Shown here piece after piece: positions 26,412 to 34,189 of a stretch of 64,000 nucleotides of DNA. Numbering within the stretch: the stretch's first letter is position 1; every line of letters begins with the position of its first letter. The position numbers and the translations under genes are program-made. Source of the DNA: Aestuariibacter sp. A3R04 (lineage in GTDB: Bacteria > Pseudomonadota > Gammaproteobacteria > Enterobacterales > Alteromonadaceae). The stretch lies in assembly GCF_018860805.1 (NCBI RefSeq), contig NZ_JAHKQR010000012.1, forward strand, positions 58,918-122,917. Direction: 5' to 3'. The notes beneath the pieces are model-generated. The model had not been told where the DNA came from. It searched no databases and was given only the letters and a program-made list of their open reading frames with translations.

Positions 26412-27230
26412 ATGTTAGACTTAACCAATAGTATTTCGAATGCACAGCAGTATCCCAACGTTGGCGCCCAAAACCTTAGCACTAAAGACAATACCGCAGA
26501 GGTATTTTCCCAAACCCTGGAAGCACAAAGCGACGCCGGTGAAACACAACAGCAAGCCGCCACAAACAGTAGTGACTTGCAATCATCGTTCAACAACCTG
26601 TTGTCAGGAAATGCATCTGATGAAGACATCACGACGATGCAAAATGCATTGTTCAACTCCCTTAAACAAGCGTTGTTTACCGATAACGCCAATTCATCGG
26701 ACGTACTCAGTCAACAGAAAACCAGTTTAAAAGGTGAAACCACCACAACCACTGAAACCGTCACTGATGGGGATACCAGCAACACCAGTGAAACCAGTGA
26801 AACCTTTTGGGAACTCGTTGATTCAGTGAATACCCTTAGTTTTGGCGAAGATGGGTTAGGTCTCGACGACGCATTTGATGCCGTGAACATTTTGAACCAC
26901 ATCCCGATAATTTCTGATATCTACACAGACATTTCCTCCCAAGACAGTGTGGATGCGGCTGCTGCAATCGCCGGCGGCTACATGTTTACCGGCCCTGTGG
27001 GAGCCCTGTATTCAGCCGCTAACGTCGTCACTGAAGAAATGACCGGCAGCTCCATTCTGGACAACCTGATCAGCATTGGACGCTCCTTTATAGGCGAAGA
27101 ATCGTCAGCAGCAGATACGGTAGAAAATGTTGCCACTCGTGTTGCTGCTTCGGTAACCGATGCCGCCGCAAACAATAGCGCTTCGGGCTATCAATTTGTT
27201 TCCCGTGATGCCGGTTCACAGGGAGTTTAA
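26412..27230 (+). CDS. Acidic unknown protein with C-terminal glycine-zipper-like segment
   Basis: 272 residues, not recognised. ATGGAGGAAATATC before the ATG is a strong ribosome site. Residues 1-130 are low-complexity (Gln/Asn/Ser/Thr/Asp, with TTTTTETVT and NTSETSETF) and should be disordered. Residues ~140-240 are folded-looking: a DDAFDAVNILNHIPIISDIYTDI stretch, then a small-residue hydrophobic segment AAAAIAGGYMFTGPVGALYSAANVV, then an amphipathic C-terminus. There is no Sec signal. The disordered N-terminus plus glycine-zipper segment would suit an exported or membrane-inserting protein. The FlgH- and FlgT-like genes follow at once, so it may be their substrate or partner. No function is claimed. 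Confidence 0.75.
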   Translation: MLDLTNSISNAQQYPNVGAQNLSTKDNTAEVFSQTLEAQSDAGETQQQAATNSSDLQSSFNNLLSGNASDEDITTMQNALFNSLKQALFTDNANSSDVLSQQKTSLKGETTTTTETVTDGDTSNTSETSETFWELVDSVNTLSFGEDGLGLDDAFDAVNILNHIPIISDIYTDISSQDSVDAAAAIAGGYMFTGPVGALYSAANVVTEEMTGSSILDNLISIGRSFIGEESSAADTVENVATRVAASVTDAAANNSASGYQFVSRDAGSQGV

Positions 27231-27234
27231 CGTC

Positions 27235-28035
27235 ATGTTGTTCCTTCATCACAGAATAACCAGTGTCGTATGGCAAAAGCTGGCCTGTACTGTCGGCCTG
27301 TGTATGCTTATCGTTCTAACACAAACAGGCTGTCAGAGCAGGGACCAATCAGCGGAAACGGCCGTAGTGGACAATTTGTCAACTAATCCGGAGCGCACCC
27401 TGTTGCCCATTTCCGTAGAGGAAACTCTCGACGGTGCGACACCCGGTGACCCGCGTTACAAGCCGCTCAGACCTGGTGGGAATGCGCCAATACAAGTACC
27501 GACAGGCTCGTTGTTTCACGCAGACCAATATGAAGGCCTGTTTCATCGCAAAAAGCGGTTCCTGGTGGGAGACATGGTACAGGTCATTTTAGAGGAACGA
27601 ACCTCAGCATCTAAAAACCTCGACCTACAACGCGACAAATCAAGTGAGCTCAATGTAGATCCGCTTGAACTCAACGCCGGGCCACTGAGCGTGAATCGCG
27701 GTGACATCAGTATTAACCATGACCAGTCAAGCGCGTTTAGCAGCTCGTCAACCTCTCGTCAGTCCAACACCCTTGACGGCGTGATCAATGTGTTCGTCAA
27801 AGACATCCTGGTAAACGGAAACCTCGTCATCGCAGGGGAGAAATGGATAAAACTGAATGAAGGCGATGAATACATTCGCATGCGCGGCGAAATTCGCCGT
27901 GATGACATAAACGAAAACAATCAGATTAGTTCACTATTGGTGGGCAATGCCCAGATTGAGTACAGCGGTACAGGTTCATTGGCTGATAATCAGACACCAT
28001 CCGTGTTCGACAAAATTCTGTCGTTGTTCAATTAG
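27235..28035 (+). CDS. FlgH-like outer-membrane ring lipoprotein
   Basis: 266 residues from the ATG preceded by GGGAG. A lipoprotein signal (IVLTQTGCQSRD) gives an acylated Cys. The C-terminal two thirds follow flagellar L-ring FlgH closely: GSLFHADQYEGLF, FLVGDMVQVILEERTSASKN, the SxQxNxLxG-type segment SRQSNTLDGVINVFVKDILVNGNLVIAGEKWIKLNEGDEYIRM, and a DDINENNQISSLLVGNAQIEYSG end. Family knowledge: FlgH forms the outer-membrane bushing around the flagellar rod. Here there is no flgI, flgG or other flg gene nearby, so this is an orphan copy. It starts 4 bp after the preceding stop codon. Confidence 0.85.
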   Translation: MLFLHHRITSVVWQKLACTVGLCMLIVLTQTGCQSRDQSAETAVVDNLSTNPERTLLPISVEETLDGATPGDPRYKPLRPGGNAPIQVPTGSLFHADQYEGLFHRKKRFLVGDMVQVILEERTSASKNLDLQRDKSSELNVDPLELNAGPLSVNRGDISINHDQSSAFSSSSTSRQSNTLDGVINVFVKDILVNGNLVIAGEKWIKLNEGDEYIRMRGEIRRDDINENNQISSLLVGNAQIEYSGTGSLADNQTPSVFDKILSLFN

Positions 28036-28043
28036 GAAGTAGC

Positions 28044-29216
28044 ATGTACAGATCCTATTCCTTGCTGATATTTATGATCGCCCTGTACACGCTTAGTACG
28101 CCGCTATGGGCAGGTTGGAGTTATGGTCAGGCGAGTATGGTTGTCGGTGATGCACCATTGGATGAAGTTCGCACCCAGACGATAAAAAATGCCATCGCCG
28201 ATGCGGCTTATAAGGCAGGGGCGATGATCACTACAGAAGACATTATGCTCAATGGCCTTCTGATTGAAAGTAATTTGTCTCTCAAAGCCCACGGAGAAAT
28301 CAAGCGAATTGAAGTGCTGGACGAACAACTCGACAACGACACACTGACCGTTTGGGTAAAAGCAGACCTGAGCACTTATGGCGAATGTGAACAATCTTCC
28401 TACAAACAGAGTCTTCTCATTAGTCAGATCAGTGTTCAAAATATTCAACAGGCAGCCGTGGGAAGCCTATTTGAACTTGGACAACACGTCAGTAAACGTA
28501 TCGAGCAGCAGATCCGCGCTGAATTACCTGGCATTAGTACACGCATTATCAATCAACCTTTTACCGCACAACCGACGGTTCAGGGGCTCAGCCAGCAGGA
28601 AATTGCCTCTAAAGCAGATTACCTCGCCAGGACCTATGGCGCGCAATATCTTCTGTACGGCACCATCCGCGATTTGAGTATGCAAAACCAAATTGAAGAA
28701 GGTTTTTTTTCCGATAGTGAATACCAACGCAGAAGTTTCACGCTGCGGCTCTACCTTGTGGATAACTTCAGCAGGCAGGTGGTATTCGAAAGCAGCTATC
28801 ACACACAAAATGAATGGCCGTTTTCTCTAACCCAGGAAATGGATCTCAACAGCAGTCTGTTCTGGCAATCTCAATTTGGTAGAAGCTTGCTGAATAAACT
28901 CAACAGCGCAGTCATCGACATCAGTGAAAAAATTCAGTGCCGGGATGTGTTATTGCCCATCATGTCAGTGGGGCCTGAAGGCGCCTGGATTCGCGCCGGC
29001 AGGCACAGCGGTGTAAAACTCGGTGACACTTTTACCTTGCGAAGGTTGTCTACAGCATCTAATGCTCCTTCGTTATCGGTGCTAAAAGACATCGATGACA
29101 GCAAAATGCAAGTGGTGGCCATTAATGAGTTTTCAGCTCTACTGGAACCAATACATATTAACCTGGCTACGCAAGTACGCATATACGATTTATTGAGCCC
29201 GGAAAACAGCTACTGA
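28044..29216 (+). CDS. FlgT-like periplasmic ring protein
   Basis: 390 residues, near the ~377 of Vibrio FlgT. It has a signal peptide (LLIFMIALYTLSTPLWAG). The N-terminal domain has the FlgT pattern: AGWSYGQASMVVGDAPLDEVRTQTIKNAIADAAYKAG, then IESNLSLKAHGEIKRIEVL. The middle domain (GAQYLLYGTIRDLS, RSFTLRLYLVDNFSRQVVFESSY) resembles TolB-N/FlgT-M, and the C-terminus is an SH3-like domain (GVKLGDTFTLRR). Family knowledge: FlgT builds the H ring around the flagellar basal body in Vibrio and supports secretion of flagellar parts. AGGAAG precedes the ATG, 8 bp after the FlgH-like gene; the two are certainly co-transcribed. Confidence 0.82.
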   Translation: MYRSYSLLIFMIALYTLSTPLWAGWSYGQASMVVGDAPLDEVRTQTIKNAIADAAYKAGAMITTEDIMLNGLLIESNLSLKAHGEIKRIEVLDEQLDNDTLTVWVKADLSTYGECEQSSYKQSLLISQISVQNIQQAAVGSLFELGQHVSKRIEQQIRAELPGISTRIINQPFTAQPTVQGLSQQEIASKADYLARTYGAQYLLYGTIRDLSMQNQIEEGFFSDSEYQRRSFTLRLYLVDNFSRQVVFESSYHTQNEWPFSLTQEMDLNSSLFWQSQFGRSLLNKLNSAVIDISEKIQCRDVLLPIMSVGPEGAWIRAGRHSGVKLGDTFTLRRLSTASNAPSLSVLKDIDDSKMQVVAINEFSALLEPIHINLATQVRIYDLLSPENSY

Positions 29217-29233
29217 TGGCGCTAATGAGTTTT

Positions 29234-29255
29234 GCCGGAGCGACGGCGCTCCGGC
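29234..29255. other. GC-rich hairpin between convergent genes
   Basis: GCCGGAGCG and CGCTCCGGC form a perfect 9-bp stem with a 4-base loop, in the 51-bp gap between the FlgT-like and permease genes. No T-run follows on either strand, so termination would not be standard. Confidence 0.5.
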
Positions 29256-29267
29256 CCTGCTAACGGC

Positions 29268-30503
29268 CTACAGCCGCGAGTGAATGGCACTGCGATAGGC
29301 ATCAACGGCGGGAATTATGGAGGTCACAATAGCGGCAACTAAAATGGCTCCGGTAATCATCAGAGTATGGGTGTTCATTAGGTTAGCGGAAATAAATAGG
29401 CCGTAGTGGCTTGCCAACCAACCTTTTAACGACGCAAATACCACGGTTAATGCACCAATGGATACTGCACTGGCAGCCAGTGCAATGAGTAATGCTTCCA
29501 CCAGGATAAGGGTGAATACCACGCCGCCACTTGCACCTAGTATACGCAATACAGCAATTTCTTTTTCCCGCTGCTGCATAGATGCCAGCAACATAGTGGC
29601 CAAACCAAACAAAGAAGAGACCAGTACCAACACGCTTATTACTCTTAAGACATTTTCAACTGAGCGCATCATTTGCCAAAGTTCGGCCATGGCCACACCC
29701 GGCAAAATTGCCATTAGGCGGTCGTCTTCATAATTGTTAAGGGCCCGTTGCAGATTAAACGTAGCGAATTTCGATTTAAGCCCTAACATTACAGCGGTAA
29801 TACTATCAGGCTGTACCAAAGGATTATTCAGATTGTCAGGCGCTTGTAGTACCCTGGTTAGCTGTTTTTTTGGTAAATGCATTGCTTCAATGCCTGCCAG
29901 CGACACATGCACGGTTTTATCCACCGGTGTGCCCGTTGGCGCTAAAATACCCACAATAGTAAAGGGTGACGCGTCGTGATTGTTGAAGCTTACGGCCCCA
30001 AGCCCGTGCGCAATAACGACCTTGTCTCCCACTTTGTAATTCAACGTAGCGGCTACGTCGGCACCGATCACGGCATCAAATACACCAGAAAAAGGCACGC
30101 CGTCTGAGAATGTCAGTAGCTGTTTATCGCCGTATTTATAATGTGCAAAGTAACTTTCATTGGTACCCATTACGCGAAACCCGCGGTGTGAGTCGCCCAG
30201 CGAGATGGGAATTGCCCATTCAACCAGTGCGTCATTTTGCAGCATCTCAAAGCTGTCATAGCTAATATTATTTGTCGGGCTACCCATGCGGAAAACGCTG
30301 TATAACATTAAGTTGAGTTGCCCACTAGGGGCCCCGACGATAAGATCTACACCGGATACGGTGCGCTTAAAGCTGTCTTCTGCCTGAATGCGGATATGTT
30401 CAACACTGAGCAACACACTAACACTGATCAACAACGACAAAAACGTTAGAACAACAGACTTGCTGCGGCTGCGAAGGCTACTGGTAGCAAAGGACAATAA
30501 CAT
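29268..30503 (-). CDS. ABC transporter permease, FtsX/LolC-like (zinc-island member)
   Basis: 411 residues with one N-terminal and three C-terminal membrane helices around a large periplasmic domain, the MacB/LolC-like plan. FtsX-domain marks include VSSLFGLATMLLASMQQREKEIAVLRILGASGGVV and IPAVDAYRSAIHSRL. The first base overlaps the ATPase stop. Family knowledge: such pairs move lipoproteins or drive periplasmic partners rather than import solutes. This ATPase/permease pair next to DUF3299 and DUF2796 proteins matches the Zur-controlled zrg cluster described in Vibrio cholerae, so a role in zinc acquisition is likely though the mechanism is unclear. Confidence 0.88.
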   Translation of the reverse strand: MLLSFATSSLRSRSKSVVLTFLSLLISVSVLLSVEHIRIQAEDSFKRTVSGVDLIVGAPSGQLNLMLYSVFRMGSPTNNISYDSFEMLQNDALVEWAIPISLGDSHRGFRVMGTNESYFAHYKYGDKQLLTFSDGVPFSGVFDAVIGADVAATLNYKVGDKVVIAHGLGAVSFNNHDASPFTIVGILAPTGTPVDKTVHVSLAGIEAMHLPKKQLTRVLQAPDNLNNPLVQPDSITAVMLGLKSKFATFNLQRALNNYEDDRLMAILPGVAMAELWQMMRSVENVLRVISVLVLVSSLFGLATMLLASMQQREKEIAVLRILGASGGVVFTLILVEALLIALAASAVSIGALTVVFASLKGWLASHYGLFISANLMNTHTLMITGAILVAAIVTSIIPAVDAYRSAIHSRL

Positions 30504-31192
30504 TAACTCACCTCCCTATATTTGCCCAGCGACGACAGCGACACGGCACTGTCGAGGTATTGCGCCAAAGACTGGTCGTGACTGACAAACAATAACGTCG
30601 TGTTGTCTTCCTTACACAGGGATATCAACATAGTCATAAAAGCGTCGCGGGCGTCGTTGTCCAGTGCAGACGTGGGTTCGTCAACCAATAGTATCTCGGG
30701 CTTATTGATAAGCGCCCTGGCAATAGCGACACGTTGTTGCTGCCCTACACTCAAATGGCCAGCCTGTTGATGGGCCACATCAGAGGGTAACTGCAACTGA
30801 GTAAGATAGTGATCCAACCGTTCGTTTATTTGCGTTTTTTTTCCTGCAAAATAGGCCGCTAAAGAGACATTTTTCTCGACACTGAGATGTGGCACCAAAT
30901 TGAATTGCTGAAAGACCACACCAATGTGCCTGGCCCTGAACTTATCCCGCTTTTTGGACGACAACGAGGAAAAAGCCTGGCCTAACAGTTTTATCTCTCC
31001 ACTATTGGGCTCAAGTATTCCGGCCAACAAGTTCAACAAGGTGGTTTTTCCAGAGCCTGATGGCCCGTGCAAAAAAATGCGTTCACCACTGTTTACCTGC
31101 CAGTGCGAAATACCCATAGCACGATGTGACTTTTCGTAACGGTGTTCAACGTTGTGCAATTCTATTGCGGGTTGCAAAGCTTCTCTCCCCAT
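30503..31192 (-). CDS. ABC transporter ATP-binding protein, LolD-like (zinc-island member)
   Basis: 229 residues from the ATG at 31192; a GTG three codons upstream is equally possible and neither has a clear ribosome site. Walker A is GPSGSGKTT, signature LSVGQQQRVAIARAL, Walker B ILLVDEPTSALD, and the H loop SHDQ. It is of the LolD/MacB type that pairs with FtsX-like permeases, and the permease gene overlaps it by one base. It is divergent, across ~90 bp, from the DUF3299 operon; the shared gap holds a poor Zur-like half-site (GTTATA, 31242-31247). Confidence 0.92.
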   Translation of the reverse strand: MGREALQPAIELHNVEHRYEKSHRAMGISHWQVNSGERIFLHGPSGSGKTTLLNLLAGILEPNSGEIKLLGQAFSSLSSKKRDKFRARHIGVVFQQFNLVPHLSVEKNVSLAAYFAGKKTQINERLDHYLTQLQLPSDVAHQQAGHLSVGQQQRVAIARALINKPEILLVDEPTSALDNDARDAFMTMLISLCKEDNTTLLFVSHDQSLAQYLDSAVSLSSLGKYREVS

Positions 31193-31284
31193 TTGGTTCA
31201 CTTATCGCTTATGTCTTGTTATTGGGCGTCGGTGTTGCTACGTTATATCATTGATGACTATCCTATAGACCAACGGCGCTTTTA

Positions 31285-31854
31285 ATGAGACATTTTTCAC
31301 GACCAACGGCCCAGGCGGTGTTTTTTAGCTTACTGACTTGTCTTTTCAGTGGCATCACTCTGGCTAAAGATTATGAAGAACTTGAGTGGACTGCACTAAT
31401 GCCAGAAGACGATTTAGCTGCATTACTCGACCCGCCCGAGTATCTAAATGAAGTAAAAGACGGTTCAAATCAGGATTCTGTTAGCGCATTTAACGATGCC
31501 ACTTTTGAAGATGAAAAAGTAGAACGGTTTCGCAAAGCGCTAAACTCGGTTAAAACCATACCCATTTTCGATAACAAAGCTATTCGCATCCCCGGGTTTG
31601 TGGTGCCACTGCAACAAAACGAAGCACAAAACGTGACAGAGTTTTTTATCGTACCTTACTTCGGTGCGTGTTTACACATGCCTCCGCCTCCGCCCAATCA
31701 AATCATTCACGTTAGCTATGAGAACGGTTTGACGTTGGAAAGTTTGGAGCAGCCTTTCTGGTTTGAAGGCACGGTGAAAATTGAAACCCGACAACGGGAT
31801 TTAGGAACGTCGGCTTACGCGCTTAAGTTAGATCGATACGAGGTGTACCAATGA
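31285..31854 (+). CDS. DUF3299 periplasmic protein (copy 1)
   Basis: 189 residues with a signal peptide (VFFSLLTCLFSGITLA). DUF3299 marks are ELEWTALMPEDDL, IRIPGFVVPL, FIVPYFGACLHMPPPPPNQIIHV and LGTSAYAL. The FGACLHMPPPPPNQ loop, with Cys and His, is a plausible metal-binding site. The family is found in Zur-regulated zinc clusters (one such gene in the V. cholerae zrg set), which fits the context; the molecular role is not established. Its stop codon overlaps the next start (ATGA). Confidence 0.85.
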   Translation: MRHFSRPTAQAVFFSLLTCLFSGITLAKDYEELEWTALMPEDDLAALLDPPEYLNEVKDGSNQDSVSAFNDATFEDEKVERFRKALNSVKTIPIFDNKAIRIPGFVVPLQQNEAQNVTEFFIVPYFGACLHMPPPPPNQIIHVSYENGLTLESLEQPFWFEGTVKIETRQRDLGTSAYALKLDRYEVYQ

Positions 31855-32306
31855 AAATTCGCACATTGATCTTTAGCTTAGCCGCATTAGGTACACTGAT
31901 GCTGAGTTCTGTTGCCCAAGCATGTGGTTTGCACGGCGATAGTATGGCCAGCTTTTCCCGGTTCCACCCGCTGATGCAACAGCACAATATGCAAACGTCA
32001 TTCAGTGTACTGGATATCTCATTCAAACAACCTGCCACTGTTGTTGCTAAAGGCAAAGAGCAAAGTCATAATTTCACGTTCTTTGTGCCGTCAGATTATT
32101 ACGATGCAACAGTGAAAATAGAAGGCAGCAAAAACGTCACTTTGCTTTCGCAACCTACGTTTGCCCTTTCTCGACTGTCAGAGAAAAAAGCGTTGCGATT
32201 CGTAATAGAAAAACCCGGTAAGCACGAAATTGTCGTGACTCTGGTGGCCAAAAGAGGGCCAAATCCAATAACCATACAGCGAACCTTATTTGTCCAATCT
32301 GCATGA
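31851..32306 (+). CDS. Unknown periplasmic protein between two DUF3299 proteins
   Basis: 151 residues with a signal peptide ending SVAQA, mature start CGLHGDSMASFSRFHPLMQQHNM. The Cys and several His near the mature N-terminus could bind metal. The rest is a beta-sandwich-like domain (SHNFTFFVPSDYYDATVKIEGSKNVTLL, HEIVVTLVAKRGPNPITIQRTLFV), somewhat like small immunoglobulin-like copper/zinc chaperones. Family not recognised. It overlaps both neighbours by 4 bp (ATGA at each junction), so the three products are made in a fixed ratio and probably act together. Confidence 0.72.
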   Translation: MKIRTLIFSLAALGTLMLSSVAQACGLHGDSMASFSRFHPLMQQHNMQTSFSVLDISFKQPATVVAKGKEQSHNFTFFVPSDYYDATVKIEGSKNVTLLSQPTFALSRLSEKKALRFVIEKPGKHEIVVTLVAKRGPNPITIQRTLFVQSA

Positions 32307-32968
32307 GACCCAGCCGTACTTTCTGGTTTATCGCCTTGATTTTAGTGAGTCTGTTGTCCGGTATGGGGGCGGTAAAACTTTGGCCAACCATCAAACAGGC
32401 ACTGTCTTCGTCAAAACAGCAACGCTATATCAGTACTTCCGCCGCATTACTGGAAAAAGCCCAAAGTGCGCGAACTGTTGGCTGGAGTAACCTGCTGCCG
32501 GAAAACGAACTTGAAGTAATTAAGCGCTACCAACCCGAACCGAATCAACCGCTTAATAAACAAGTGTTCAGTGCCCTGCAAGCCACCTTCGATGGCGACT
32601 ACCAAGCGACTTTAAATTCTACGCAAGTTGTGACCAGTTTAGACGGACAGACCATTAGCATAGGAGGGTATATTGTACCGCTGAGCGTTTCAGAAGAACG
32701 CGAAATCCTCACTGCGTTTCTCGTACCCTATTTCGGTGCATGCATACATTTCCCGCCGCCAGCGCCGAATCAGATGATTTACCTGCGCACCCCACAAGGT
32801 TTTACGCTGGACGATATTGAACAGGCTTTTATGGTCACTGGGGTAGTTCACACCGCACTATTTGAAGATATTCAGGGCACATCGGCCTACGTCATGGATG
32901 TCATTTACATCAGGCATTTCAGCGGTTCACCCGACGATGTCCGCCGTCACGACCTCCAGCAGTACTAA
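32303..32968 (+). CDS. DUF3299 membrane-anchored protein (copy 2)
   Basis: 221 residues with an uncleaved-looking N-terminal membrane helix (FWFIALILVSLLSGMGAVKLW) and the DUF3299 domain over ~60-210: VGWSNLLPENELEVI, ISIGGYIVPLSVS, FLVPYFGACIHFPPPAPNQMIYL, IQGTSAYVMDV. It shares the FGAC-H-PPP-PNQ loop with copy 1, so the pair probably arose by duplication, one soluble and one anchored. It ends convergent with the MerC-like gene, overlapping by 4 bp. Confidence 0.84.
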   Translation: MRPSRTFWFIALILVSLLSGMGAVKLWPTIKQALSSSKQQRYISTSAALLEKAQSARTVGWSNLLPENELEVIKRYQPEPNQPLNKQVFSALQATFDGDYQATLNSTQVVTSLDGQTISIGGYIVPLSVSEEREILTAFLVPYFGACIHFPPPAPNQMIYLRTPQGFTLDDIEQAFMVTGVVHTALFEDIQGTSAYVMDVIYIRHFSGSPDDVRRHDLQQY

Positions 32969-33372
32969 CAGGGAATTTTTTCGCTGTTATCCGCCCGCTG
33001 GCGCAACCTGAAGTTCATCAGATGGGCAACAACAATGACTATTGAAGCCAACACAGTTAACGCTGTTTCGGCCACTTCCCCCCATCTTTCATGAACAAAA
33101 AATGCAGCAAAAGTAAGCAAGCTCAGTCCAAGTACACCCATAGCAAACACTTTTGCGCTGTGATGGTGCCGGTAACCGGCATACAATGCCACCAAACCCA
33201 CTGGCAACACAAAAAACAGCAGTACTTTGTGAAATACCTCATGGTTATCGGCAAACATACTTCCCATAGAGGGCAAAGCAATAATAGCTATTGGCGTAAC
33301 AAGGCAATGTATTACGCACAATGAAGAAAGAAAGATAGCCATTTTATCGCCAGCTTTCTGGATGTGTGTCAT
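32965..33372 (-). CDS. MerC-domain small membrane protein
   Basis: 135 residues, four predicted membrane helices. The MerC signature at the start reads DKMAIFLSSLCVIHCLVTPIAIIALP, with Cys and His in the first helix (SLCVIHC). Family knowledge: MerC proteins carry mercury; MerC-like proteins also occur in zinc- and iron-responsive clusters as putative metal carriers. It follows the DUF2796 gene by 62 bp on the same strand, so zinc is the likelier cargo here. Confidence 0.85.
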   Translation of the reverse strand: MTHIQKAGDKMAIFLSSLCVIHCLVTPIAIIALPSMGSMFADNHEVFHKVLLFFVLPVGLVALYAGYRHHHSAKVFAMGVLGLSLLTFAAFFVHERWGEVAETALTVLASIVIVVAHLMNFRLRQRADNSEKIPC

Positions 33373-33434
33373 GAATACTCCTAACGAGTAACAGAGTTTA
33401 ACAACTCCTAAATAAAACAGTGGCTAGGTTGTGT

Positions 33435-34094
33435 CTACCAAACCAACGTAGGTTGCGTGGCAGTAACAGCGCTAATTCCTTGCCCTTTGTCGCTAATCCA
33501 TTGTACTTCGATGGCTTCCAGTGATATCGCATGATTAAATAAGGTCACGGTTATGCTTGCAACATCCTCAGCACACTGCAACTGATAGTCTAATGCGATA
33601 TTGGTGTGACGCTCATGCTCACCATGCTCGTCATGGTCATCGTGAGCGTGATGCTCGTCGTGCTCATCATGTGCGTGATGCTCGCCGTTCTCATCATGAG
33701 CGTGATGCTCGCCGTGCTCATCATGAGCGTGATGCTCGCCGTGTTCATCATGATCGCTTTCACTGTGCAGAAACAAGTCGGGCAATGCCGTTTCCTGGCT
33801 GACAACCGAACATGCGCCATCTGTGGTAAACACGTTCTGCGATTTTGTAAGAATATGCTGTATCCTAACCCGTTGCATCCGCTCGCTTTTGGTTTTTGGC
33901 GCATGCTCAAAGCCAAGTAAATCAGCGGCGGGTAACGAGAATTGCAATTGCATTTCATTACCCTCTTTAGCAATTAACAGCTCGCCATGACCGTGAACAT
34001 GTTTTTCTGCGGCCACACAAGATAACGACGAGAGTGCGACAACTACCCCCGTAAAAAGCTTGCTTGGAATCTGCGTTTTTTTTGTTGGTGTCAT
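33435..34094 (-). CDS. DUF2796 His-rich periplasmic zinc-binding protein (ZrgA-like)
   Basis: 219 residues from MTPTKKTQIPSKLF; the in-frame start further up would overlap the Zur box and is rejected. After the signal peptide, KHVHGHGELLIAKEGNEMQLQFSLPAADLLGFEHAPKT is the DUF2796 hallmark. The middle (~115-165) is a run of His/Asp/Glu built from four 9-residue repeats (DEHGEHHAH type), a large-capacity zinc sponge, and the C-terminus returns to a beta domain. Family knowledge: DUF2796 proteins lie in Zur regulons. A consensus Zur box sits 37 bp upstream of the start. Confidence 0.88.
   Translation of the reverse strand: MTPTKKTQIPSKLFTGVVVALSSLSCVAAEKHVHGHGELLIAKEGNEMQLQFSLPAADLLGFEHAPKTKSERMQRVRIQHILTKSQNVFTTDGACSVVSQETALPDLFLHSESDHDEHGEHHAHDEHGEHHAHDENGEHHAHDEHDEHHAHDDHDEHGEHERHTNIALDYQLQCAEDVASITVTLFNHAISLEAIEVQWISDKGQGISAVTATQPTLVW
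33648..33755. repeat. Four tandem 27-bp repeats inside the DUF2796 gene
   Basis: The string GTGATGCTCG recurs at 33648, 33675, 33702 and 33729, exactly 27 bp apart; each unit encodes nine residues of the His-rich linker. Such units can gain or lose copies by slippage without shifting the frame. Confidence 0.85.
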
Positions 34095-34130
34095 CACTGC
34101 GCTATACCTGTTAAATGGGCCCAAAACAAT

Positions 34131-34143
34131 GTTATAGTATAAC
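34131..34143. promoter_or_regulatory. Zur box upstream of the DUF2796 gene
   Basis: GTTATA-G-TATAAC, a perfect palindrome matching the core of the gammaproteobacterial Zur site (GTTATAnTATAAC), flanked by AAT and ACGG. Confidence 0.85.
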
Positions 34144-34189
34144 ACGGCCTGGCATTACCAGAATACCTCGCAGTGATGTCAATCGCATA

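Noticed and set aside
31242..31259. Third Zur box in the ABC/DUF3299 divergent region
   Set aside because: Only the left half GTTATA matches; the right half agrees at two of six positions, so it was not listed as a feature.
33605..33760. The 27-bp repeats taken as a CRISPR array or minisatellite
   Set aside because: There are no spacers between units and the repeats are in frame inside a recognisable gene.
33557..33973. Long open frames opposite and in other frames of the DUF2796 gene, some with highly repetitive products
   Set aside because: They are shadows of the His-codon repeats; the minus-strand frame alone has a signal peptide, family motifs and a Zur box.
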